Source: Flammeovirgaceae bacterium BBD 1991-12
GTDB lineage: Bacteria; Bacteroidota; Bacteroidia; Cytophagales; Cyclobacteriaceae
Assembly (NCBI GenBank): GCA_001657315.1
Contig: LYSV01000126.1
Coordinates: forward strand, 1-35,858
Reading direction: 5' to 3'
DNA: 35,858 nt
The notes beneath the pieces were generated by a model. It saw only the letters and a list, made by a program, of their open reading frames with translations, ran no database searches and was not told the origin of the DNA. This document shows positions 15,929 through 24,848 of this stretch, piece after piece. Position numbers and translations under genes: made by a program. Position 1 is the first letter of the stretch. Every line of letters starts with the position of its first letter.

Positions 15929-17401
15929 ATGGAAGTAGCCTTGATTTTCCCGCACCAGCTTTTTGAGAAAAACCCTTGCCTGACGGACGCCGTGGAATGT
16001 GCTTATTTGGTGGAAGATGAGCTCTTCTTCACGCAATACAACTTTCACAGGAAAAAACTAATACTTCACAGGGCTTCCATGAAGTTTTACCAGCAGTATC
16101 TGGAAAGTACAGGACTGAAAGTGGAGTATGTAGACAGTGCCGAAGGCATCCATATGGAAGCTCTCTTTCAACGTGTTCATCAGGCCGGGGTCTCGGCAGT
16201 TCATATAGTTGACCCTGCGGACTACCTCTTGACCCGCAGAGTAAGGCGTTTTAGCCGGCAATATGGTATAGAACTGAAGGTCCATGAAAGTCCAATGTTT
16301 TTGAATTCCCTGGATGAGCTTATTGCACGGCTTAGAAAAACGAAAACAGGCTATCTGATGGCAGGTTTTTACAAAGAGCAGCGCAAGGCGATGGACCTGC
16401 TTATGAATGGGGATGAACCGAAAGGAGGAAAATGGAGCTATGATGAAGAGAACCGGAAGAAATTGCCGAAAGATGTTGTTCTCCCTGACCTGTACAAACC
16501 AGCACAAAATGGTCTTCTCAGGGAGGCTATAGGTTATGTCAACGCCCATTTCACCTCAAACCATGGTATAACGGACGACTTTTTCTATCCTGTTACGTTC
16601 CATGAGGCCGAAAAGTGTCTGGAGGATTTTCTGGAAAGGCGCATGGACCTGTTCGGGGACTATGAAGATGCCATAGCCAGAAAGGAGAGTTTTCTCTTCC
16701 ATAGTGTACTCACTCCGGCGTTGAATACCGGTCTGGTCACACCGGATCACGTCATAAGGAAAACGCTGGAATACCATAGCCAACGGAATTATCCACTGAA
16801 TAGTCTCGAAGGGTTCATACGGCAGATTATTGGCTGGCGGGAATTTATGCGGGGCATCTATGAGTTCGAGGGTGTTTACCAGCGAACGAATAATCATTTT
16901 CATCACCGGAGACCCCTTCCCGGTTCCTTCTGGAAAGGCAGTACAGGTATCGAACCTGTAGATGATGTTATCAAAAAGGTTCTTAAAAATGGCTATTGCC
17001 ATCATATCGAACGGCTTATGATACTGGGCAACTTCATGCTGTTGTGTGAGTTTGATCCCGGTGATGTGTATCGGTGGTTCATGGAGCTGTTCATCGATGC
17101 CTATGACTGGGTAATGGTGCCCAATGTTTATGGTATGACCCAATATGCGGATGGAGGCCTGCTTTCGACCAAACCGTATATTTCGGGTTCCAATTACATC
17201 CTCAAAATGAGCGACTACAAAAAAGGAGAATGGTGCAGGATATGGGACGCTCTATACTGGCGGTTTATTCATGTCCATCGTGAAGAGTTCTCCAAAAACC
17301 AGCGGATGAGTATGATGATCCGCCTGTTGGAAAAAATGGACAAGTCCAGGTTAAAGAGCCATTTGGAGGTTGCAGAATCCTTTTTGAGTAGTTTTCATTG
17401 A
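15929..17401 (+). CDS. FeS-BCP-family photolyase/cryptochrome-like protein lacking FeS cysteines
   Basis: A 490-residue protein of the family of bacterial (6-4) photolyases and CryB. The N-terminal antenna-binding Rossmann region begins ALIFPHQLF. The FAD-binding helical domain contains LEGFIRQIIGWREFMRGIY (293-311), HHIERLMILGNFMLL (357-371), and PNVYGMTQYADGGLLSTKPY (398-417). In FeS-BCP proteins four Cys hold a [4Fe-4S] cluster, three of them in a D-Y-C-x2-C-x12-C-P segment. Here this segment is shortened to SDYKKGEWCRIWDALYW (428-444), and the upstream Cys position reads P-V-D-D-V-I. The cluster is therefore very unlikely. A GTG at 15905 is an alternative start. It ends 9 bp from the convergent LAS-like gene. 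Confidence 0.88.
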   Translation: MEVALIFPHQLFEKNPCLTDAVECAYLVEDELFFTQYNFHRKKLILHRASMKFYQQYLESTGLKVEYVDSAEGIHMEALFQRVHQAGVSAVHIVDPADYLLTRRVRRFSRQYGIELKVHESPMFLNSLDELIARLRKTKTGYLMAGFYKEQRKAMDLLMNGDEPKGGKWSYDEENRKKLPKDVVLPDLYKPAQNGLLREAIGYVNAHFTSNHGITDDFFYPVTFHEAEKCLEDFLERRMDLFGDYEDAIARKESFLFHSVLTPALNTGLVTPDHVIRKTLEYHSQRNYPLNSLEGFIRQIIGWREFMRGIYEFEGVYQRTNNHFHHRRPLPGSFWKGSTGIEPVDDVIKKVLKNGYCHHIERLMILGNFMLLCEFDPGDVYRWFMELFIDAYDWVMVPNVYGMTQYADGGLLSTKPYISGSNYILKMSDYKKGEWCRIWDALYWRFIHVHREEFSKNQRMSMMIRLLEKMDKSRLKSHLEVAESFLSSFH

Positions 17402-17410
17402 CTCATCTCT

Positions 17411-18232
17411 TCACATTTGAATGTGAATATGATCATCGTGCCGAACAGCCTGACAGCCATGGTACCTGACTTTTGAAGAAGTTAATCCCATTCTCGATTT
17501 CAGATGTGGCTCTATGAATATCTTCCGGATCATGTCGTCCTGACCTAAAGAGTAGATGAGAGTTCTCGTTCTCCTGATATCCAAAAGAAAATCATCTTTT
17601 TTGCCCTGTGGAACAAGGTTTTCCATAAAACCATATTGCCAGTAGCCCTGTTCTTCGCATACCTGAGGTTGATTTACTTCGCCCTTTTCGGGGTCTACAA
17701 AAACGCCGTATCCAATGACAGATGGTGTTTCATTGGTACCGGATAGGTCTGAGGCATTCAGATAATAAAAGGTCAGGTCCAGCTTTTCTCCGTCGTTGTG
17801 ACTTAAGTGAGGGACAAGTGGAAATCCGTTCATAAAAGGAAAATTGGCATCCAGATAATGCGTGACAGTCTGTGGATATAGCCTCGAAAGATTTTCTGCC
17901 GCTACCATTACGCTATGTTTCAATGCTGGCTTTACATAGTGCCGGTTCAGGATGCAGGTAATGTAGGTCAGTGGCTTTAGGTGTGGATCGCCCGTGACGG
18001 GTAATGGTACTCTTCCTACCAGTCTTGCGGCTTTGGGGATGATAGCAAAAGAAAATATGAGATAGACCAGGACAAAAAGCATTGTTTTCTGCACACGGTA
18101 TATAGTTTTTGTCTTTGATCTTCGGTCAATCCATCGGAACAGCGGCAGGCACAAAAGGTAAATAATACCTCCCACCTGGGTCAGAACGGTCAGGAACAGA
18201 ACGATGGCCAAAGTAAGAAATACTCTGAGCAT
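17411..18232 (-). CDS. Membrane-anchored protein with LAS (M15/M74-like) metallopeptidase motifs
   Basis: A 273-residue protein with two N-terminal hydrophobic segments (about 3-30 and 50-67) and a soluble C-terminal domain. In that domain, HLSHNDGEKLDLTF contains H145-x6-D152, and the extreme C-terminus RHDDHIHIQM contains H268-x-H270. H-x6-D plus H-x-H is the zinc-ligand arrangement of LAS peptidases (MepA, VanX, D-Ala-D-Ala carboxypeptidases), so I propose a murein-directed or D-amino-acid peptidase facing the periplasm. Overall similarity to named families is not evident by eye, so the assignment rests on the motifs alone. The ATG at 18232 follows a GTG at 18235. It begins 10 nt after the amidase gene stops, forming an operon with it. 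Confidence 0.65.
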   Translation of the reverse strand: MLRVFLTLAIVLFLTVLTQVGGIIYLLCLPLFRWIDRRSKTKTIYRVQKTMLFVLVYLIFSFAIIPKAARLVGRVPLPVTGDPHLKPLTYITCILNRHYVKPALKHSVMVAAENLSRLYPQTVTHYLDANFPFMNGFPLVPHLSHNDGEKLDLTFYYLNASDLSGTNETPSVIGYGVFVDPEKGEVNQPQVCEEQGYWQYGFMENLVPQGKKDDFLLDIRRTRTLIYSLGQDDMIRKIFIEPHLKSRMGLTSSKVRYHGCQAVRHDDHIHIQM

Positions 18233-18242
18233 CACATCCCTG

Positions 18243-19889
18243 TCAGTTCATGAACATTTCCGGGTGCTGCTCATCCATATCTGTAGCCTGCTGCCATGCA
18301 TGTGCCAGCTCAAGGAGGGATGCCTCTTCATAGAGATTACCGATAATAGAAAAGCTTGTGGGGCTGTTCTCATCATTAAAACCATTAGGCAGTACCACAC
18401 ACGGGTGACCTGTAAGATTGGTCATCAACAGTTGGTTCCCCCCGAAGCTTGGACATACGACAGCATCGTAATCCCTGAACAGATCATTGACCTTCAAGAT
18501 CAACTCCTGCCGGATACGGTTGGCATTAATGTAGTCAGCGGCTGATATGAACCGGCTTGTACGAAAGTAATTAGGCCATGCGCTGCGTTTTTGGTTTACC
18601 AAAAGATCATCTTCATTTGACCGGGTCAGCTCGTCGAAAGCAGCTGCAGCCTCTCCTGCCAGAATAACAGACAGCGCTCCAACCGGCACATCATCCGGTA
18701 GCTCTATTTCTTCCGGTTGAACGCCCATATTTTCAAAAGTGATCAGCGCAAGGCTGTCATTTTTGGCGTTGCGTGACTTTCCAAACAATGATTTCAAATA
18801 AGCTACCTTTAATTTCGTCACATCCCGCTTCCCGTCAAAATTGAAGGCTGCATCCACCACTGTCCGGTCCTTACCGTCCGTTCCCCTGATGGCCTCAAAC
18901 ACAATGGCCGCATCCTGAGCGGACCGTGTAATGGGACCGATCTTATCCATGGACCAGCTCAGCGCCATAGCTCCTGTGCGGCTTACCCTGCCAAACGTAG
19001 GCCTCAGTCCTGTGGTGCCACATCGTGTTGACGGGGATACGATGGAGCCCCATGTTTCCGTGCCAATGGCAAACGGCACCAGGCCGGCCGCCGTAGCAGA
19101 TGCCGACCCCGCCGATGAACCACTGGAACCCTGCTCCATATTCCATTTGGTCACTCCGCCATACCAGATATCTCCCATGGCCAGCGCTCCGAGGGTCAGT
19201 TTAGCCACCAGAACTGCGCCTGCCTCATCAAGTTTTTTGATCACGGAAGCCGTACCCTGCACCTCCTGGTCCTTAAAGGGCATGGCCCCCCAGGTGGTTT
19301 TGTAGCCGTCCAATGCCAGCAGGTCCTTTACACCATAGGGCATACCGTGCAACGGCCCGCGATACTTGCCCGCTGCCAGCTCTTCATCTGCCTTTTTAGC
19401 CTGCTCCAGTGCCCGTTCTTCCGTAATGGTGATCAGGCATTGCAGGGTATCCCCATACTTTTTAAGTCGGTCTGTAAAGAAACGGGTGAGCTCAACAGCG
19501 CTGATCTGGCGGGTTCTGACCAAAAAAGAAAGCTGTGCAACAGTGTAAAACGCCAGCTCATGTTCATGTCCGGGCAGTGGCACGTTTTCAGGGAGGTCAA
19601 AATCAATGGGTTGTTGGTTCTTATCCAATTCAAATCCTGCCGGTCGCGGGTTGAAATCGAGTGCCGGAGCTGTAGAATTTGGCAGCTGATAACCATGGAT
19701 CTTTTGCACCTGCTCCGTACGTCCCCTGAGGCTCTCCTGAAGGGAATCCCGCTCCGCTTTAGTATATTGAAGATCAAAAAAAGGCTCCATAATGGCCACG
19801 GAGTCTACAGAACTGCTGCCCTGGTATCCTCCTGAACAACCTAAAAAGAGTGTTACTGTAAGATAACTGATTGACCTCAAAATCTTCAT
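18243..19889 (-). CDS. Lipoprotein amidase (amidase-signature family)
   Basis: A 548-residue Ser-cisSer-Lys hydrolase. The N-terminus is a lipoprotein signal with lipobox LFLGC (14-18), so it is probably anchored in the outer membrane or periplasm. After a 90-residue linker comes the amidase domain. Catalytic Lys is K188 in MPYGVKD, the cis-Ser is S258 in GSSGSSAGSA, and the nucleophile is S282 in ETWGSIVSPSTRCG. The usual T-G-G-S is T-W-G-S here. Amidase-signature enzymes hydrolyse amides from small amides to glutaminyl-tRNA; an exported lipoprotein excludes the GatA role. Its stop is 10 nt before the LAS-like gene, and the pair may act on cell-wall peptides, which is inference. The promoter must lie in the 72 bp shared with the divergent DinB gene. 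Confidence 0.9.
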   Translation of the reverse strand: MKILRSISYLTVTLFLGCSGGYQGSSSVDSVAIMEPFFDLQYTKAERDSLQESLRGRTEQVQKIHGYQLPNSTAPALDFNPRPAGFELDKNQQPIDFDLPENVPLPGHEHELAFYTVAQLSFLVRTRQISAVELTRFFTDRLKKYGDTLQCLITITEERALEQAKKADEELAAGKYRGPLHGMPYGVKDLLALDGYKTTWGAMPFKDQEVQGTASVIKKLDEAGAVLVAKLTLGALAMGDIWYGGVTKWNMEQGSSGSSAGSASATAAGLVPFAIGTETWGSIVSPSTRCGTTGLRPTFGRVSRTGAMALSWSMDKIGPITRSAQDAAIVFEAIRGTDGKDRTVVDAAFNFDGKRDVTKLKVAYLKSLFGKSRNAKNDSLALITFENMGVQPEEIELPDDVPVGALSVILAGEAAAAFDELTRSNEDDLLVNQKRSAWPNYFRTSRFISAADYINANRIRQELILKVNDLFRDYDAVVCPSFGGNQLLMTNLTGHPCVVLPNGFNDENSPTSFSIIGNLYEEASLLELAHAWQQATDMDEQHPEMFMN

Positions 19890-19961
19890 TGATCTTTATT
19901 TTTGTTAAATGATCCCTAATTTACTAGATTCAAAAATTCGTAACGTACCACTTGTAAAATA

Positions 19962-20423
19962 ATGATGAAGGACCATTTCAGAAGATTGTTCAGGTATAAC
20001 GACTGGGCCAACCAGCGGGTGTTGATCACCTATGAGGAACACAATGTCACTGATGATCATCTTCTCTCACTTTTCAGTCACCTGATCACGATACAGATCA
20101 TTTGGTTGAATCGTATCAAGGAGATCCCCACTTCCCCCTTCCCAACCTGGGAGAAATATAAGTTAAGTGAGCTACGCACTATGACAATGGAAAGCTCCAC
20201 TAACTGGATGAACTACATGGAAGAGCATCAGATGGCTACTTTTGAAGAAATGATATTCTACAAGAACAGTGAGGGCCGGAGATATGAAAACACCATCCGG
20301 GATATTATCAGCCATGTAATAAATCACAGTACTTATCATCGCGGGCAGATCGCAAGAGCGTTACGTGAGCGCAATATCGAGCCTCCTGTAACAGACTATA
20401 TCACTTACATAAGGCTTAAGTGA
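19962..20423 (+). CDS. DinB/YfiT-fold metal-binding protein
   Basis: A 153-residue four-helix-bundle protein of the DinB superfamily. The N-terminal helix starts FRYNDWANQRV, and metal ligands are likely H40 (LFSHLI) plus H122 and H126 (HVINHSTYHRGQI), the classic H-x3-H arrangement. Members include thiol-dependent transferases, but most are uncharacterised stress proteins, and I cannot assign a substrate. Two ATG codons are in tandem at 19962; the second gives a protein shorter by one residue. It is divergent from the amidase gene and followed directly by a 24-bp palindrome. Confidence 0.85.
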   Translation: MMKDHFRRLFRYNDWANQRVLITYEEHNVTDDHLLSLFSHLITIQIIWLNRIKEIPTSPFPTWEKYKLSELRTMTMESSTNWMNYMEEHQMATFEEMIFYKNSEGRRYENTIRDIISHVINHSTYHRGQIARALRERNIEPPVTDYITYIRLK

Positions 20424-20727
20424 AGATATTTAATAAAAAGCTTTTTATTAAACCATTCCTTCAATCGTATTATCATAACTCCCTTTGAACCTGAGTTGTG
20501 AAAAAGATCAAAAAAACGGTATAGATAAGGAATTAAAGGTCAATACTTTGGATCGCTTCTTTTTAGCAGGACTGTGAAAATGCACAGATGTACATTTTTT
20601 TGTGAATTGGGCAGGATATAGCCAACAAATTCATTGAATTGAGCGGTTCCTGACCTGTACAGGTTACTCTAAGCCCCGTCCGTGGGTTACATAGGTATTT
20701 GCTCGGGTATTAAACTTTACATTGTTT
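20424..20727. other. Spacer between DinB-like and 7TM-DISM genes
   Basis: 304 bp with no gene. It holds the palindrome at 20429-20452, a weak plus-strand terminator-like hairpin (AAAATG 20577-20582 with CATTTT 20593-20598, then more T), and the 12-bp palindrome ACCTGTACAGGT at 20653-20664, which could be an operator for the 7TM-DISM gene 64 bp downstream. Confidence 0.5.
20429..20452. terminator. Perfect 24-bp AT-rich palindrome after the DinB-like gene
   Basis: TTTAATAAAAAG is followed immediately by its reverse complement CTTTTTATTAAA, starting 6 nt after the stop codon. As RNA it makes a 10-bp A-U hairpin with an AGCU loop; the T-rich right arm could serve as a short U-tract on either strand. 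A bidirectional terminator is the simplest reading. Confidence 0.5.
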
Positions 20728-21990
20728 ATGGTTGGTGTTATGTGCAGGGTAGCGTTCTTTATTCTCTTTTTTGTCTTTCTGTTTTTCCACGTCCATGCTT
20801 ATCAGGATCCGGTAGCTGTCAGAGGCATCCTTGATCTAAGCAGCGTACAATGGTCGGGTGGGAGTACTGTATCCTTGAATGGTGAGTGGGAGTTTTACAG
20901 GGAAAAACTACTTTCCCCTGAAGACTTTGACGGCAACCATCTCCGACCGGGCTATATGAAGGTCCCTGCCCTGTGGAATGACAATGCACTACCTGCCCAG
21001 GGCTATCATACCTACCGCCTCCGGGTCCGTCTGGAGCACCATGCCGGGCCAATGGCTTTACTGATCCCCAATGTATATACTTCCTATAAACTCTTTGTTG
21101 AAGGAAAAGTAAGAGCAGAGAACGGAAAGGTAAATAAAGACCCTGAAACGGCCGAGCCACAGTGGAGGGGACGTGTCGTATTCCTGGAAAATCCACATGA
21201 TACCACGGAATTGATACTACAGGTTTCCAATTTCAGTCATTACAGGGGGGGAGTGCACAAACCCTTTCTCATTGGCCCGGTAGAGGATATACTGAGGGAA
21301 AAAGAGATACTGAGCATTGCTGATATGCTGCTTGTTGGTGGGCTGCTGGTCATGGCGGCTAGTTTCATCATTTTTTACTTATACAGGCCTGGCATGAAGC
21401 AGTACCTTTACTTTGGCCTGTTCTGCCTGCTTTGGGCTATCAGGTCTGTTTTCTCCCACATTTACATTATGAACTATCTCTATCCGGACCTGAACTGGCA
21501 TATATCGCTCAGAATAGAGTACCTTACACTATACCTGAGCTTTCTGATGGCTATATTGTTCATACATAAGGTTTTTGATTATACCCACCGTCTCTCATCG
21601 GCCGTGCTCATCATCATAAATTTTTTGTTCGTAGCCTCTGCGTTGGTTTTGCCGACTGCTTTTTTTACGGCCCTTCTCAATGGCTTTTTTGCGTTTGCGG
21701 GGGCGGCTCTGTTGAATATATTCTATGTGATCGTGGTGGCCATAGGTAACAAGCGGCGGGAGGCATGGTTCTCCGCTATGGGCATAGTGATAGGGCTCAT
21801 CATTTTTGTCATTGAATTCTTTGGCTATAACCTTATCATTTCCGTAAATCTCGTTTATCTCAACCTGGCCTACCTCATTGTATTCTTCGTCAATGCGCTG
21901 GTTTTGATTTACGGTTTTGTCAAGGCATGGCAGCAGGTGGATCAGCTGGAATCGGAAAAATCGGTGCTTTACAAGATGATGAGAAGATAA
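20728..21990 (+). CDS. 7TM-DISM-type sensory membrane protein without output domain
   Basis: A 420-residue receptor-like protein. A signal peptide (about 1-24) is followed by an extracellular jelly-roll domain (about 30-180) with LNGEWEFYREKLL (48-60) and YHTYRLRVRL (93-102), typical of the 7TMR-DISM extracellular domain that binds carbohydrate-like ligands. Seven membrane helices occupy about 190-395. The protein then ends after a short helical tail, WQQVDQLESEKSVLYKMMRR. Family members usually continue into a kinase, GGDEF or other effector domain; here there is none, so signalling would need a partner. The start is uncertain: ATG 20728 or ATG 20740 both give a signal peptide, and the TTG at 20722 is less likely. 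Position 66 bp upstream of polA probably reflects read-through. Confidence 0.82.
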   Translation: MVGVMCRVAFFILFFVFLFFHVHAYQDPVAVRGILDLSSVQWSGGSTVSLNGEWEFYREKLLSPEDFDGNHLRPGYMKVPALWNDNALPAQGYHTYRLRVRLEHHAGPMALLIPNVYTSYKLFVEGKVRAENGKVNKDPETAEPQWRGRVVFLENPHDTTELILQVSNFSHYRGGVHKPFLIGPVEDILREKEILSIADMLLVGGLLVMAASFIIFYLYRPGMKQYLYFGLFCLLWAIRSVFSHIYIMNYLYPDLNWHISLRIEYLTLYLSFLMAILFIHKVFDYTHRLSSAVLIIINFLFVASALVLPTAFFTALLNGFFAFAGAALLNIFYVIVVAIGNKRREAWFSAMGIVIGLIIFVIEFFGYNLIISVNLVYLNLAYLIVFFVNALVLIYGFVKAWQQVDQLESEKSVLYKMMRR

Positions 21991-22056
21991 CGTATTCCAT
22001 CCCGGTTTATCAGTGATAATCCTTTAGATTTCATTGCCATTTCCTACCTTTAGGGA

Positions 22057-24846
22057 ATGAGCAAACCAGAAAAAAAGCTATTTCTGCTGGATGCCTATGC
22101 CCTGATCTATCGTGCACATTTCGCATTCAGTCAGAACCCCAGAATAAGCTCCAGAGGTGTAAATACAGGGGTAATGTTCGGTTTTACCAACACCCTGCTA
22201 GAAGTCTTACAAAAACAGAAACCTACCCATATAGCGGTGGCCTTCGATACCTCCGCACCCACCTTCCGGCATGAACAGTTTGAGGAATACAAGGCCCAGA
22301 GAGAAGAAACCCCGGAAGATATTAAAACCGGTATACCGGTGGTAAAGGATATTTTACGTGGCTTTAACATATCCATCCTGGAAATGGACGGATACGAAGC
22401 AGATGATATTATCGGCACACTGGCCAAAAAGGCAGCCAAAGAAGGTTTTGAGGTGTTTATGATGACCCCGGACAAGGATTTCGGACAACTTGTAGAAGAG
22501 CACGTTTATCTCTTTAAGCCGGCTTACATGGGCAATGCCGTAGATATACTCGGCGTGCCTGAAGTGCTTGAGAAGTGGGATATTGAACGCATAGATCAGG
22601 TGGCCGACATGCTGGGGCTGCAGGGTGACAGTGTGGACAATATTCCGGGTATACCGGGTATCGGACCCAAAACCGCTTCCAAACTACTGAAGGAGTTCGG
22701 CACAGTGGAAAACCTGGTTGCCAATGTGGATAAGCTCAAGGGGGCTCAGCAGAAAAAGGTACAGGAATTTGGCGAACAGGGTATCCTCTCCAAGCAGCTG
22801 GCTACCATCAATACTGAGGTGCCTGTTGAGTTCAATGAAAAGGAGCTTCAATACGAAGGGCCCGATGAGGACAGGCTCAAGCCTATTTTTGAAGAGCTGG
22901 AATTCCGCACCATTCTTAAAAGGGTCTTTAATACAGATCCTAATCCTGCCGCCAGCTCCACAGGACAGTTGGATATGTTCAGTGCAGCGGGCAGAGAAGC
23001 GATTGATATGGAGGAAGGTGACTCCACTACAGTTAAAAAGACCATAGAAACCGTTCCGCATGAGTACTGGTTGGTGACCGACGCAGCCGAAAGAAAGGAA
23101 CTGGCAAAAACCCTGAGTCAGCAAAAGGAGTTTTGTTTCGATACTGAGACCACCGGTATTGATGCCATTGAAGCAGAAGTAGTAGGTATCGCTTTTTCCT
23201 ATGAAAAACACAAGGCCTTTTATGTCCCTCTGCCGGAAGATTTTAAAGAGGCCACATCCATTGCCCTTGACTTCAGAGATGCCTTGGAGAATGTGTCCAT
23301 AAAAAAAATAGGTCAGAATATTAAATATGACATGCTGGTGCTAAAAAAATACGGAATCCATACCACGGGCCCGCTTTTTGACACCATGCTCGCACACTAC
23401 CTCATAGAGCCTGAGACCCGTCATGGCATGGATGTGATGGCAGAGCAATACCTGGACTACCTCCCTGTCCCTATCGAAAATCTGATTGGCCCCAAGGGAA
23501 AAAAACAAAAAAGCATGCGTGAACTGGAGCCGGAGGAGATTGTGGAGTACGCCGGGGAAGATGCCGACATCACCCTTCAGCTTAAGGAAGAACTCGAAAA
23601 GGTGATGGATGATGACCTCAGGAAATTAATGGAAGAAGTGGAACTCCCCCTTGTGCATGTGCTGGCCCAAATGGAATATGAAGGGGTGAGGATCGATGAG
23701 GAAGCTCTTGCCTCCATGTCGAAAGAACTGCTGGAGGAAAGTCTGAAGGCTCAGGACGAGATCTTTAAAATAGCAGGGCATGAATTTAACATCGCCTCGC
23801 CAAAGCAGTTGGGAGAAGTGCTGTTTGATGAGTTAAAGCTCCTTGAAAAACCCAAAAAGACCAGGACGGGACAGTATGCTACGGGTGAAGAGATACTGAG
23901 CAGGCTGGCCAGAGAACATGAGATAGCGGCCAGGATCCTTGAATTCAGAGAGTATCAGAAGTTAAAATCAACGTACGTGGATGCGCTGCCTAAAATGGTA
24001 AGTGAGCGTGACGGACGTATCCACACGGACTATAACCAGGCAGTAGCTGCCACAGGCAGGCTGAGCTCCAATAATCCTAACCTGCAGAACATACCAATTC
24101 GTACCCCTAAAGGCCGGGAGATCAGAAAGGCGTTTGTGCCTCGTGATGAAGATCATATATTGCTGTCCGCAGATTATTCACAGATTGAGCTGAGGATAGC
24201 CGCTTCCTTTGCTCAGGATGAGCCTATGATAGAGGCCTTTAAAAATGGCAGGGACATCCACGCTACCACGGCAGCAAAAGTATTCAATGTCTCTCTCGAT
24301 GATGTGGACCCCAACATGCGGAGGAAAGCCAAGGAAGTGAACTTTGGGATCATTTACGGTATTTCAGCCTTCGGCCTGTCACAGAATCTCAATATCCCGC
24401 GGTCAGAGGCCAGTGAGATCATCAGTGCTTATTTCAAGGAGTTTCCCGGTATTAAAAGGTATATGGATGAATCCATCCAAGAGGCGAAGGAAAAGGAGTA
24501 CGTGGAAACCATAATGGGACGCAGAAGGTATTTAAGGGATATCAACTCCCGTAACGCCACCATGCGCGGCTATGCTGAACGCAACGCTATTAATGCGCCT
24601 ATCCAGGGTAGTGCAGCCGATATCATCAAAATAGCCATGGTAAGCATCCACGAATGGCTAAAAAAGGAGCAGCTACAGACCAAAATGATCATGCAGGTAC
24701 ATGATGAACTGGTATTTGAAGTGCCCCGGCAGGAGGTGGACAAGGTGAAGGAAAACGTCAGGGGCCTGATGATATCTGCTGTGGACCTTGAAGTGCCAAT
24801 GGAAGTGGAAGTAGGTACAGGTGAGAACTGGCTAAGAGCGCACTAA
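22057..24846 (+). CDS. polA: DNA polymerase I
   Basis: A full-length 929-residue family A polymerase for gap filling, Okazaki fragment maturation and excision repair. The 5' nuclease domain covers about 1-300 (DAYALIYRAHFAF at 8-20, helix-hairpin-helix near GIPGIGPKTASKLL). The 3'-5' proofreading domain covers about 330-530 and keeps the acidic residues D362 and E364 in DTETTG and the Exo III element YAGEDADITL. The polymerase domain has motif A DYSQIELR (catalytic D706), motif B RRKAKEVNFGIIYG, and motif C HDELVFE (D883). All three activities therefore look intact. It starts at ATG 22057. A GTG-started gene begins 2 nt after its stop. Confidence 0.97.
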   Translation: MSKPEKKLFLLDAYALIYRAHFAFSQNPRISSRGVNTGVMFGFTNTLLEVLQKQKPTHIAVAFDTSAPTFRHEQFEEYKAQREETPEDIKTGIPVVKDILRGFNISILEMDGYEADDIIGTLAKKAAKEGFEVFMMTPDKDFGQLVEEHVYLFKPAYMGNAVDILGVPEVLEKWDIERIDQVADMLGLQGDSVDNIPGIPGIGPKTASKLLKEFGTVENLVANVDKLKGAQQKKVQEFGEQGILSKQLATINTEVPVEFNEKELQYEGPDEDRLKPIFEELEFRTILKRVFNTDPNPAASSTGQLDMFSAAGREAIDMEEGDSTTVKKTIETVPHEYWLVTDAAERKELAKTLSQQKEFCFDTETTGIDAIEAEVVGIAFSYEKHKAFYVPLPEDFKEATSIALDFRDALENVSIKKIGQNIKYDMLVLKKYGIHTTGPLFDTMLAHYLIEPETRHGMDVMAEQYLDYLPVPIENLIGPKGKKQKSMRELEPEEIVEYAGEDADITLQLKEELEKVMDDDLRKLMEEVELPLVHVLAQMEYEGVRIDEEALASMSKELLEESLKAQDEIFKIAGHEFNIASPKQLGEVLFDELKLLEKPKKTRTGQYATGEEILSRLAREHEIAARILEFREYQKLKSTYVDALPKMVSERDGRIHTDYNQAVAATGRLSSNNPNLQNIPIRTPKGREIRKAFVPRDEDHILLSADYSQIELRIAASFAQDEPMIEAFKNGRDIHATTAAKVFNVSLDDVDPNMRRKAKEVNFGIIYGISAFGLSQNLNIPRSEASEIISAYFKEFPGIKRYMDESIQEAKEKEYVETIMGRRRYLRDINSRNATMRGYAERNAINAPIQGSAADIIKIAMVSIHEWLKKEQLQTKMIMQVHDELVFEVPRQEVDKVKENVRGLMISAVDLEVPMEVEVGTGENWLRAH

Positions 24847-24848
24847 AA

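Noticed and set aside
16556-17143. Minus-strand open frame of 195 codons
   Set aside because: Lies opposite the conserved FAD-binding domain of the photolyase-like protein; a shadow frame.
22684-23211. Minus-strand open frame of 175 codons inside polA
   Set aside because: Antisense to the 5' nuclease and proofreading domains; no motif or start signal.
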